Of a DNA stretch of 64,000 nt, positions 1-10,082 are shown one piece after another (position 1 is the first letter of the stretch; each line of letters begins with the position of its first letter). The notes under the pieces were generated by a model that searched no databases, was not told the DNA's origin, and was given only the letters and a program-made list of their open reading frames with translations. Source of the stretch: Punica granatum (lineage: Eukaryota; Streptophyta; Magnoliopsida; Myrtales; Lythraceae). The DNA is taken from contig NC_045129.1 of the NCBI RefSeq assembly GCF_007655135.1, positions 14,110,274 through 14,174,273 of the forward strand, given 5' to 3'. The position numbers and the translations under genes are program-made.

Positions 1-905
1 TTTCGAAAAAACCCATTGAGGTAACTCTCAGTGGCATTTTCCCTCGAGCAGGAGAGATCCTGTTCCTTTCAAAACATCCTGATGATATTGTCTTAAAAAT
101 TTCTGAGACGAGTCTTCAGGATTTTACTACAACCATAATTTCCTTCTTTCAGAGACTCCTTCAGTTCTGTGCTTGCTCACAAAAAGGAATTGACGGATGG
201 TTTTGGAATTGGGAAAGAAAAAACCATTTTCAAAATGATTTTCCACAACCCTGCAATCAACACAGTGAAGATGATGCTTTTGAAAGAGCTGACATCTTAC
301 TCATGGATGGTTGCAGACATGTCCTGGAATTCTCGATCCCCAGGATAAGTTTTTATGTTTTCCCTTTCAAAAATAAGTTTTTTAAACACCATTTCGATTT
401 CTGTGATCTCCTGAAATACGGAGTTCTCAAATCCATAATTATGAGACCAGAGGATGAACATCGGCCAGAGTATCAGTCCCATTTTGGGAACAAAGCTTGG
501 GACCTCATCAAAAAGTCCCTGCACCGATCTTATAGCCTCTTCATCAGCATTGAATCTTCTCCACCAGAGTGGATTTCCCCCATAAAAGTCCAGCCTGCTA
601 TACATTACATCTTTATCTCTCCGGTAAGTTCCAGAAGTGTTCTCACCCCAGAGGCGAAGTTTTGGCCAGCAGATGGACAAATTGTTACTCAAATCAGCAA
701 GTGGCGAGCTTGGGTTCAGGTAAACGAATGGCACTGGCGTAAATACCCAGAGCATATTCTCCAGTTTTCAGGTACGTCCCAAAGGGTTTTCCTGCATATC
801 TCCCTCATTGACATGCCGATCCAACCAAGGTTCAGCACTCGTCATGATTCGATTCTTGACAAGTTCAACAAGGAGTTTTTGTCGGATTCCCAAAGATACT
901 ATTGA
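1..905 (+). CDS. 3' part of an unidentified viral ORF (probable second-component ORF), cut by the window edge
   Basis: A frame is open from base 3 to the TGA at 903-905, about 300 codons, with no start visible; the first internal ATG is at 303. I do not recognise the protein. It is moderately aromatic (motifs WFWNWE, WHWRKYPEHI) with no obvious catalytic motif. The useful clue is its end: the TGA lies a few bases before AGCCCCAGC, the start of the viral common region, and component-A ORF2 ends the same distance from the same sequence. It therefore sits where the last ORF of a viral genome should be, but differs from ORF2 of component A. I infer the terminal ORF of component B. The opposite strand has a 152-codon frame at 297-755 in codon-aligned register; it is shorter and does not fit the common-region boundary, so I prefer the + strand. 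Confidence 0.55.
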   Translation, partial: SKKPIEVTLSGIFPRAGEILFLSKHPDDIVLKISETSLQDFTTTIISFFQRLLQFCACSQKGIDGWFWNWERKNHFQNDFPQPCNQHSEDDAFERADILLMDGCRHVLEFSIPRISFYVFPFKNKFFKHHFDFCDLLKYGVLKSIIMRPEDEHRPEYQSHFGNKAWDLIKKSLHRSYSLFISIESSPPEWISPIKVQPAIHYIFISPVSSRSVLTPEAKFWPADGQIVTQISKWRAWVQVNEWHWRKYPEHILQFSGTSQRVFLHISLIDMPIQPRFSTRHDSILDKFNKEFLSDSQRYY

Positions 906-907
906 TT

Positions 908-981
908 AGCCCCAGCAACCGAGAGCGTCCGCCCACTGTTTCAGACACGTGGATCATTACCGGACAAAAAACCTTTCGGCT
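908..981 (+). repeat. Inverted fragment of the viral common region (sense strand +)
   Basis: This is the reverse complement of sequence present in every unit (for example 8565-8640), including the G-box CACGTG at 946-951 and one copy of the 20-nt promoter repeat. It is the only place in the window where the common region has its sense on the + strand. It breaks off at 981/982, where component-A ORF1 sequence in the opposite orientation begins. Confidence 0.85.
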
Positions 982-1899
982 ACTCTGTTTGCATTCTTTC
1001 TTTCTCCCGGTTTTCATGCTTTATGGCGCGGGTGTTTCTGATCATCATGTTGAGTAACCTATGGTTTTTGGTTTGCTCAGGTTCTTTTGGCTCAACATGT
1101 TTTGGAGGAGGTTTTGAGGAGACTACTATTTTGTTGAAGGGCAGTTTCCAAGTTATGGTATTTTCAGTGAATTTGAGAGCCTTTTCTTCCATGAAAAATT
1201 GGTAGAACCAATCCCAGAAAAGGATATTTTTCTCATTTTCATTCATCCAATGGATCCAACTGTTTTGCATTATGGTCTCTACATATTTTTGGGTAAAGAC
1301 TTCGTGCAGCCAGTTTTTCCTTTTTTCATTTTCTTTGGAGCAGAATTCATTCCTAAGGATGGCTGAGGCTATTGAAAATGATTTCTCAATCACATAGATC
1401 TCAGGGTTAGGATTGATTCTGGTTGCATCAGTTATGGATGAGAATGTGGGTAAAGGTCTTGATTGGCTTGGACGACTAGAGGTCCCTACCTGGTTGGCTA
1501 CTGGCTTGGTGACTTCTTGTTCTATCCTATCCAACTGGGAACCTATGGTGTGGAGACACTGGTTTGTGAAATTATTTTGCTCAAAGATGTTTTTAATATC
1601 TTTGGGGGCCAGTGAATCGTCCACTTTTACTTTGAAGGGAGAGGCCTTGACCTCTGCTTTTTGATGGATTATTTGGATGGTACCTAAAGGTGGGTGTGTT
1701 GACTCAACCGGGTCTGCGTTCGCAAGATCCCATTTTATGGTTTTCTGAGTTACACATACCATTCTTTTAGGTGCGAAATGATTTTCAAACCATTCCCAAA
1801 ATATGATATTATTGGAGTTTTTTAGCACGATTGCTGTCCAATCTGCCCTAATATGAGACTTGGTATATTCTTCAGAGAAAGACTCATGGAGCCATCTCC
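982..1899 (-). pseudogene. U1: chimeric viral ORF1 fragment (component-B-type N-terminal domain joined to component-A coiled-coil region)
   Basis: An open minus frame runs through this block without a genuine start. In sense direction it begins inside a WLHE...FWEWF domain matching the MGLFK-type ORF1 of U4. It passes a segment ending near SRPSQSRP, then switches at about 1456 to component-A sequence (INPNPEIYVIEKS, second WLHE...NILFWDWF domain, start of the coiled coil) and stops at the junction at 981/982. The same switch point occurs in U4 at about 18756. At 1899/1900 the fragment is fused to the leader downstream of the primer-site position, so the first codons of the ORF, most of the leader and the primer site are deleted. 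It is not functional. Confidence 0.85.
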
Positions 1900-2594
1900 A
1901 TTTACACCCAAGACCACAACGTAGTGGATAACCATGGAATACAGGAAGAACAAGGATCTGATATGCATAGACTGTCAAGATAAAAGTAAGATCAACATGG
2001 AAGATTTATTCAAACACTTAGCCCATGATGGGCTGAAGGGAGTACATGCGGTTTAAGAAAACAAAAGAAAACATGAAAAGAAAAGAAAAGAAGGAATGAG
2101 TCTGAAAGGACTCAATCCATGCTGACACTGAAACTTACACACAGAAAGGGGGTTGGAGGATCCGGGTTATGGGAGCCGGATGATTACATATCAGAAGAAA
2201 GAAGAGAAGAAGAGAGAATTATGTGTTGCGGATGTGAGTCCCCCCTCGATGCTGGAGGAAGAGGCCTCTTATAGGCAGTGGTGGATGCCTTGTCGCTGTG
2301 CAGCTTTACACAGTGCACTCACATGCGGGGTTACTGTTGACTCCAGTGGGAATATACTGTAGCTACAGTGACCTTTTTTGTCGCAAATAGTGACAGGAGG
2401 CTGCTTTATGTCGGGCACGCTCGCCGAAAGGTTTTTTGTCCGTTATGGTACCACTGTGAGTAGTGGTGGGACGCTTCCGGAGATTGCGCTGATTATGTCG
2501 GGGCATAGCCTTTTGAGCCGAAAGGTTTTTTGTCCGGTAATGATCCACGTGTCTGAAACAGTGGGCGGACGCTCTCGGTTGCTGGGGCAAGCAA
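1900..2594 (-). promoter_or_regulatory. U1/U2 viral common region: promoter and poly(A) signal (primer site deleted)
   Basis: Minus-strand control region between the end of ORF2 (2595) and the U1 fragment. In sense order it holds the G-box CACGTG (2546-2551), two copies of GCCGAAAGGTTTTTTGTCCG as read on + (2517-2536 and 2423-2442), a perfect 14-bp palindrome ACTGTAGCTACAGT (2356-2369), the TATA box CTATAAGAGG (2265-2274) and the poly(A) signal AATAAA (2005-2010). The TATA-to-AATAAA distance of about 260 nt would give a terminal repeat as in other pararetroviral RNAs. The tRNA primer site is lost through the deletion at 1899/1900. Confidence 0.75.
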
Positions 2595-3500
2595 TCATGC
2601 TGATGAGAAATCACTGTCGCCTTGTTCCCTGTGGGACTCTGATGCAGACGAAGCAGTGTTCAATTCTTTGAGCTCCAGGAGGACCTGACTGAGTCGCCCT
2701 ATGTAATCCTCATCAGTTTTTGCTGCTGAAAGGAATTTATGGATTTGGTATGGTTTTCCCTCATTCCATTCTCTCGGGTGGATCACTCTCAGTATTTTGG
2801 CTGTAGAGTGGGATATGGTGTTTGAGGAGCCAGGGACAAGGTGGTGTTTAAACTCAACTGAACCTGTATCACTCAAAATTTTCTCATAATATTCCCGGGT
2901 TTTTGAAATGTCAAATGGCCGGAAATACCAGTTTTCGGGAAACAATTTTGATGCAGCGAAGAAGGGGTTTTCATGGTAAAAACCTTCTTCCATAATCAAA
3001 ACAGTTTGAAATAATGATTTTGGAAACCATGGTGCTGTTTTTGAAGAGCTGGTTTCCTTATCGGAAAATGTTGTGAGACTTTTTTCTGCTCCTTTGGCGA
3101 TTTGCCTAGAGCTCTCTCCCTTGCTAGTCTCCAGCAGAGGAGGAGATATTCCAGATAACACTTGTGCTAATTCTGGTTTATCTTTTAACACTGTAATCCA
3201 TTGCTGGACTACGGTATCATTATCAAGAGGAGAGGTACTCTGTTTTGCAAGAGTTTGTTTCTCCTTTTTGGGTTTAGGAATTTTACCTGGCAGAGTCTGC
3301 AAGCAATTCTGCTTATCGATCTCCTGTTGGAGAGTCTGTCGATAGGTTTTTATCTGGCTATCAACAGTGATCTGCCCAATGGAGGGTTGGCCAGAGGCCT
3401 TATGGTGCGAGGATTGCTCCTCATTTTTTATCGATTGGCTGGGAGCCAGCTGTTTTGAGGCCGCAGCCTCTTTTTTCGAGGAACGAGTCCTCATGCTCAT
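2595..3500 (-). pseudogene. U2: viral ORF2, unknown function, with in-frame internal deletion
   Basis: The open frame has 301 codons against 479 in the full-length form. It starts at an ATG overlapping the ORF1 stop (ATGA). The basic, Ser/Gln/Lys-rich N-terminal half is intact up to the QIHKF motif. It is then fused directly to the C-terminal LSAAKTDEDYIGRL segment. About 534 bp are missing between short GGA repeats (positions equivalent to about 8781 and 9315 in U3). The loss removes the whole tryptophan-rich core, so the product would lack the most distinctive domain. The C-terminal acidic/Ser-rich tail is kept. Confidence 0.8.
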
Positions 3501-6500
3501 GGTGGTACCTGTAGGAATTCTCTTGTCAGGAAATCAGGGAGACTGTTAGTCTCACCCCTTATGAATTTGATGTCAAAATCAAATACACTCAAGATAGCTT
3601 GCCACCGGGCAAAAATCTGTTTTGATGCAATGTTTTGAACATCTTTTTGAAGAACCTCTTTTGCAGATTTGCAATCAATCCGAAGTAAAAACCTTTGGTT
3701 TAAAAGATCAGATTGAAATTTAGAAATGCAAAGGACCACATAAAGAATTTCCTTTTTTATGGTTGAGTAATTCTTCTGGGTAGGGTTACAATGTTTTGAT
3801 GTGAACTGAACAACCTGTTCATGTCCATTTTTGGATTGTTTCAATATTCCTCCGTATCCTTCATCAGAGGCGTCTGTTTCAACAATCTTTTTTGCAGATG
3901 GGTCTGCCAAGTGTAAACAAGGGAGAGTTTTGATTTGAAGCTTGATTTGCTTCACAATGTTGGTATGTTCATCCGTCCATGGTGGAGGAGAATTCTTTAA
4001 CCTATTATGGAGGGGTTTGCAGAGCTTACTTAGGCCAGGGAAGAAATCTACAGCGTAGTTTAAACTTCCTAAGAACCTTTGTAGCTGTTTTTTTATCATG
4101 GATTTGATCAGGGAACCTATCAGCAAACTGGATGGACCTGTTAATGTAGATTATGGTGCCCCTGCTGATTTTGTGCCATAGAAATCGAATTTTGGTTTGG
4201 AAGAGGCAGACTTTGGTCGGAGACACAGTCAAACCATTTATCGAGGTGACTCTCATAAAATGCTTCAGATGTCTGAAATGAGAATCAGGGGTTTTGGAAA
4301 ATATGAGAACATCATCGATGTATACAATTATGAAATCGGAGTATTCACCAAAGATGTCATTCATGATTTTCTGAAATTCAGATGGGGCATTTTTGAGCCC
4401 AAAAGGCATCACATTCCACTCGTATTGGCCAAACGGAACTGTGAATGCAGTTTTGTATTTGTCCTTTTCGGCGATTTGAATTTGCCAAAAACCTGACTTC
4501 ATGTCGAATTTTGAAAATATTTTTGAATCATGAAGTCTTTGGAGCAAATCTTTTTTGTTAGGTATTGGGTACCTAATCCACCTTAAGGCTTGGTTCAGGG
4601 GCTTGTAATTGATTACTAACCTGGGGACTCCTCTTTCAAGCTTAGCGTTTTTGTTCACGTAGAAGGCTGAACAACTCCAGGGAGACTTACTAGGTCTAAT
4701 CAATTTTTTGTTCAAGAGGTCTTGGATTTCTACTTTGCAGTGTCTTTCCAACTCTTGATTCATCTGAATGGGTCTGGCTTTTGTTGGGATATTTTTCTCA
4801 TCGAAATCCTTTTCATAAGGTAGGTCGATGACGTGTTGCTTCCTATCCCAGAAAGCGTTTGGGGTTTCTCCGCAAACTGACTCCTGAATCAGTCTGTTGA
4901 GATTATCGATTTTTTGTTTCCAATCTGGTTTTTGGAGCAGATTTTCAACATTATGGTGAATGATCTCATCTTTTACCCAACCTATTTGCCCCTCAGTTGC
5001 CTGTATTATGTCCAGATTCCTGGTTACAGGTTTTGTGATGAAAGGGAAAAGGGTTTTGCTTCCTAAATACACCGTTTTTATGCCAGAATTGGTGAGAAGG
5101 AAGGGTTTAATGAGCTGAATGAATGGGGTTCCCAGTATGACTTCATTTTTTAAGTCTTGGACAACTAGGAAACCAGTTTTGTATGTTGAATCTTCATTTT
5201 TAACTTCTGCTTCTGCAATTTTATGAGTGATTTTTAGTTTATTATTACTGGCAGAACGTAAAGATTCATGGGTCAATTCGCAGTATTTTTTAGGGATTAA
5301 TCCCTCCCTCACACAATTGGCGTCTGCACCAGTATCCAACAGGGCAGTTACTTCCACTTGGAAGTCGTTCACCTTGATTGTAGGTTTTAGGAGGTATTTC
5401 TGATGGGTGAATTCCAGGGTTTTACACTCAGGTTTGGGTCCAGAATTGTCCAAGGTCCGAACCAGCTTTTCATCGTTTTTTAGAGTTATCACTTCTTTAT
5501 GGAGCTCATTGAGTTTTTGGCGAAGTTTTAACTCTGTTTGCATTCTTTCTTTCTCCCGGTTTTCATGCTCTATGGCGCGGGTGTTTCTGATCATCATGTT
5601 GAGTAACCTAAGGTTTTTGGTTTGCTCAGGTTCTTTTGGCTCAACATGTTTTGGAGGAGGTTTTGAGGAGACTACTATTTTGTTGAAGGGTAGTTTCCAA
5701 GTTATGGTATTTTCAGTGAATTTGAGAACCTTTTCTTCCATGAAAAATTGGTAGAACCAATCCCAGAAAAGGATGTTTTTCTCATTTTCATTCATCCAAT
5801 GGATCCAACTGTTTTGCATTATGGTCTCTACATATTTTTGGGTAAAGACTTCGTGCAACCAGTTTTTCCTTTTTTCATTTTCTTTGGAGCAGAAGTCATT
5901 CCTAAGGATGGCTGAGGCTATTGAAAATGATTTCTCAATCACATAGATCTCAGGGTTAGGATTGATTCTGGTTGCATCAGTTATGGATGAGAATGTGGGT
6001 GAAGGGGGTGAAGACTCAGTTTCATCTGTGATGGGGGCAGAGTACACTGGTCTAGGAATATCGGTGGCGACACTACTTATTCCTCTAAGGTTGGCAGTCC
6101 TAGAAGGGTTTTCAGTAGCTGTTTGGAAAGTGTTTGCCGATGTGGCAACACTGAATGATCTCCTTCTAAGCTCAGGGCTTCTAAAGGAAGAATTTATCGA
6201 AGGGGTTGAGGTTAACTGTATGTCGACTGATCTCCTATGGTGAAAGCTTATGGAAACTCTCCCATCTTGGAACTGGCTCACTCGACTAAGTTCCTCATTT
6301 TGAATTTTTTCAGGGGCAACTGCGTCTTCTAAGACCCATTCTTCAGGAAGAGTTACCTCATTCCACTTAATTGGTCTGGGGACTACAGTGTTTGACCTGG
6401 CAATATCAGTTTGGAAAAGGAGGGTTTCTCCTTTGGGACTATGGTTGAAGGCTTTGGTTGCAAACGCTGAGACCATCGTTTTGTAATGGACTCTGTACAC

Positions 6501-7079
6501 AAGGGCTAAAGGGATGGAGCCTAAAGCAATCTTGTAATTGTGCGTTTTAATTTGCAGGGTCAAGCCATGTGTTATGTTTTGGTCTTTGAGGGACATGGTG
6601 AAATTTGGGAAACAGTTGAAATGGACTGGTCCGTCACACAGACTAGTCTCGACTGTCTCAAGGATGGATTCATGGTAGTTCGAAAGCCTAGCATCCCTAA
6701 GCACTAGGAGTACTGAGGTATCTAAGCCTTCTCTGGTCAGGGGTTTTATGCCCACTTGGACAAGCCCTATATGGATGAAATTGTATTTATCGTTATGTTT
6801 TCTCAAGGACTCTTGGTTCAAGAGTTTTATGGTTTGTGAAGAGTTTTTTAGGGGAATGTCCCGCTCTTCAGTTGTTATGGTGTAATCGGTTTTTGAGAAA
6901 ATTTGTTGGAATTTTGAGTTTTTATAAATCTGTTTTGAAGCGATTCTTGGGATCTCCCAATCATCGATAGATTTATCAAAACATTCCAAATTGACCTCTT
7001 CTCTGTTGAGAAAAATATCATTATCGAAATTATTTTCAAAAGAACATGTACTCGAAGAACTTGCTTTAAACCAATCCAT
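3497..7079 (-). pseudogene. U2: viral ORF1 polyprotein (MP-WLHE domain-protease-RT-RNase H), one frameshift
   Basis: This is the only MDWFK-type copy that retains the protease. In sense order: movement protein of the 30K type (about residues 1-290, with the LRDAR motif near 130); a Ser/Thr-rich linker; the WLHE...NILFWDWF domain (about 365-455); a coiled coil (about 470-520); an aspartic protease with active site LLDTGADANC and the distal ILGTPFI; RT with FDMKSGFWQI and YIDDVLIFS; and RNase H with TDASDEGYGG and NSLPDFLTREF. One extra base in a T run near 4090-4096 (seven T against six in other units) shifts the frame between RT and RNase H, so the frame starting at 7079 ends at 4026 and RNase H continues in the 3497-4126 frame. 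There is no capsid or zinc knuckle anywhere in it. The start ATG at 7079 matches all MDWFK units. Confidence 0.92.
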
Positions 7080-8642
7080 ATTTCAAAAACAATAAACCTT
7101 CCAGTCTTTCGAACAATTATCAAGACTTTCTATACTTTTGCATATCAGTTCCCTATCCTTAGGGTATTCCATACCGATCCTAGACGAAAGCTCTACAGAT
7201 CTATAGAACCATTAGCCTAGAAAGTAATTCAAAGATGCTATACCGTATCAGATACTCCTACCCAGCTTCTCTCAAGATCAAGATCGGATCTAAGACGTAC
7301 CTTATTGGCAGAAATCCCACCTCACACAGTGTTTCCCTGCAGCATACCTTAAACATACCTTGCCCAACTGCTGTACCTGGTTTTAACAATAATAGTAGAC
7401 AGACAAACTCAGCAAGACTCTCTATCGATCTATCTCCTATCCCAACTGCTGTACCTAGACGAACGATAATGCAAAGGATAACTCTACTCCAGTCGATAAC
7501 CTCCATCTACTTAGACGGTGTTCATAACACTACCGGGCCATCGCATCTAATTTTTCCCCTGAACACTGCCCTAACCGTCGGGACTTACAAAACGGGGACA
7601 CCTTAGGACTTCCCCCCGGGTTCCTATGAACAGTGAATGTGTAGGGTCCATTAGAGCGACTGGATGGACATTAGAGCCTATTGCATTACTTCTTATGCTA
7701 GCATCAGTCCATTGTGATATTGGATCTAGACTTCTACAGAGTCCTACGCTATGACTGCCTAATTACTATGTTTACCAGCTTCAGTTCATTGTATAGGATA
7801 TGCAAGAATACACTATTGAAAGAACACTACATGAGTTTCTACCAGCCATGAAGGCGGTCCTAGATGATATGACCTACGAGTTCTACTGGATCTGAGGATC
7901 TAAACGGTATAGACATCCTATCCCCACCTATTCTTGGCTTTGATACCATTTACACCCAAGACCTCAACGTAGGGGATAACCATGGAATACAGGAAGAACA
8001 AGGATCTGATATGCATAGACTGTCAAGATAAAAGTAAGATCAACATGGAAGATTTATTCAAACACTTGGCCCATGATGGGCTGAAGGGAGTACATGCGGT
8101 TTAAGAAAACAAAAGAAAACATGAAAAGAAAAGAAAAGAAGGAATGAGTCTGAAAGGACTCAATCCATGCTGACACTGAAACTTACACACAGAAAGGGGG
8201 TTGGAGGATCCGGGTTATGGGAGCCGGATGATTACATATCAGAAGAAAGAAGAGAAGAAGAGAGAATTATGTGTTGCGGATGTGAGTCCCCCCTCGATGC
8301 TGGAGGAAGAGGCCTCTTATAGGCAGTGGTGGATGCCTTGTCGCTGTGCAGCTTTACACAGTGCACTCACATGCGGGGTTACTGTTGACTCCAGTGGGAA
8401 TATACTGTAGCTACAGTGACCTTTTTTGTCGCAAATAGTGACAGGAGGCTGCTTTATGTCGGGCACGCTCGCCGAAAGGTTTTTTGTCCGTTATGGTACC
8501 ACTGTGAGTAGTGGTGGGACGCTTCCGGAGATTGCGCTGATTATGTCGGGGCATAGCCTTTTGAGCCGAAAGGTTTTTTGTCCGGTAATGATCCACGTGT
8601 CTGAAACAGTGGGCGGACGCTCTCGTTTGCTGGGGCTAGCAA
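7080..8642 (-). promoter_or_regulatory. U2 viral leader and promoter: TATA, poly(A) signal, tRNA-Met primer site
   Basis: A 1.56-kb non-coding control region of U2. Sense order: G-box CACGTG (8594-8599), duplicated 20-nt element (8565-8584 and 8471-8490), palindrome ACTGTAGCTACAGT (8404-8417), TATA box CTATAAGAGG (8313-8322), AATAAA (8053-8058), and primer site TGGTATCAAAGCC (7936-7948), one mismatch from the tRNA-Met complement TGGTATCAGAGCC. The ORF1 start is at 7079, about 860 nt after the primer site. A 16-nt direct repeat (+ strand CCCAACTGCTGTACCT) lies at 7363-7378 and 7441-7456. A long + strand frame here (7235-7606) recurs in every unit and is antisense to the leader; I do not treat it as a gene. 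Confidence 0.85.
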
Positions 8643-10082
8643 TCATTCTGATGAGAAATCACTGTCGCCTTGTTCCCTGTGGGACTCTGATGCAGACGAA
8701 GCAGTGTTCAATTCTTTGAGCTCCAGGAGGACCTGACTGAGTCGCCCTATGTAATCCTCATCAGTTTTTGCTGCTGAAAGGAAGGACGAAGCGCGGGCTT
8801 TGACCTGGAGAAAGCTTTGGTGGTCCACTTGTGCCTTGTCCGAGACAAGAGCATTTTTACGGAACCAACTGAGAACAAATTGGGAGTCAAGATGATCTAC
8901 CTTCAGCTTTACCCACCATTTGCATTTGAAGATTCTGGCCAGTGTCTGCAGCCCTGTCTGTTGATCAGGCTTGTATCCGAAAGACCAATTATGAACCCAT
9001 GATAATCCAAAGATCTGGTAGAACTGGAGAAGCACGGGGAAAATGGTTTGATTCCCTTGAGGTTTGAATCGGTAAGCGAACATGGTGTAGGCTTCATGGA
9101 TTATGGGAGGCAGTATGTCTGGAATGGGACCCCAAATAGACCACTAGTGGGCGAACCAAAAGGGAAATATGGCCACATCTTTTGAATGGAAAAAGATCAG
9201 CCAAGTGTGTCTGAACTCATGGTTTTGGTACAAAAATGCATTGTACCATGCTTGCTGGTAATCCCAGTAGGAATACATAGCATTATGGGGGAGATCTGAC
9301 GAGAACCGGGCTTGGAATTTATGGATTTGGTATGATTTTCCCTCATTCCAATCTCTCGGGTGGATCACTCTCAGTATTTTGGCTATAGAGTGGGATATGG
9401 TGTTTGAGGAGCCAGGGACAAGGTGGTGTTTAAACTCAACTGAACCTGTATCACTCAAAATTTTCTCATAATATTCCCGGGTTTTTGAAATGTCAAATGG
9501 CCAGAAATACTAGTTTTCGGGAAACAATTTTGATGCAGCGAAGAAGGGGTTTTCATGGTAAAAACATTCTTCCATAATCAAAACAGTTTGAAATAATGAT
9601 TTTGGAAACCTTGGTGCTGTTTTTGAAGAGCTGGTTTCCTTATCGGAAAATGTTGTGAGACTTTTTTCTGTTCCTTTGGCGATTTGCCTAGAGCTCTCTC
9701 CCTTGCTAGTCTCCAGCAGAGGAGGAGATATTCCAGATAGCCCTTGTGCTAATTCTGGTTTATCTTTTAACACTGTAATCCATTGCTGGACTACGGTATT
9801 ATTATCAAGAGGAGAGGAACTCTGTTTTGCAAGAGTTTGTTTCTCCTTTTTGGGTTTAGGAATTTCACCTGGCAGAGTCTGCAAGCAGTTCTGCTTATCG
9901 ATCTCCTGTTGGAGAGTCTGTCGATAGTTTTTTATCTGGCTATCAACAGTGATCTGCCCAATAGAGGGTTGGCCAGAGGCCTTATGGTGCGAGGATTGCT
10001 CCTCATTTTTTATCGACTGGCTGGGAGCCAGCTGTTTTGAGGCCGCAGCCTCTATTTTCGAGGAACGAGTCCTCATGCTCAT
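8643..10082 (-). pseudogene. U3: viral ORF2 (unknown function), full length with two nonsense mutations
   Basis: Full-length ORF2 frame, 479 codons plus stop, starting at an ATG that overlaps the ORF1 TGA. Residues about 1-170 are basic and low-complexity (many Lys, Gln, Ser). A tryptophan- and aromatic-rich core follows (motifs WYFRPFDISK, AMYSYWDYQQAWYNAF, FAHWWSIWGP, KCKWWVKLKVDHLD), then a short predicted helix (DYIGRLSQVLLELKEL) and an acidic Ser-rich end. Two TGG-to-TAG changes break it, at 9510-9512 and 9144-9146; both read as C-to-T on the + strand. I do not know the function. It is not recognisably capsid, transactivator or movement protein. Its position after ORF1 with an ATGA overlap suggests translation coupled to ORF1. 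Confidence 0.85.

Noticed and set aside
297..755. 152-codon minus frame opposite the ORF at 1-905
   Set aside because: It is in codon-aligned antisense register, shorter, with stops on both sides, and does not match the common-region boundary. It is not fully excluded.
7235..7606. 123-codon + strand frame repeated in every viral leader
   Set aside because: It is antisense to the leader, has no recognisable features, and recurs only because the units are near-identical copies.
7981..8104. 40-codon + strand ORF (MEYRKNKDL...) in the common region
   Set aside because: It overlaps the poly(A) signal antisense. Its fusion with the ORF at 45172 is explained by the rearrangement at about 45472, and the sequence is conserved only as part of the control region.
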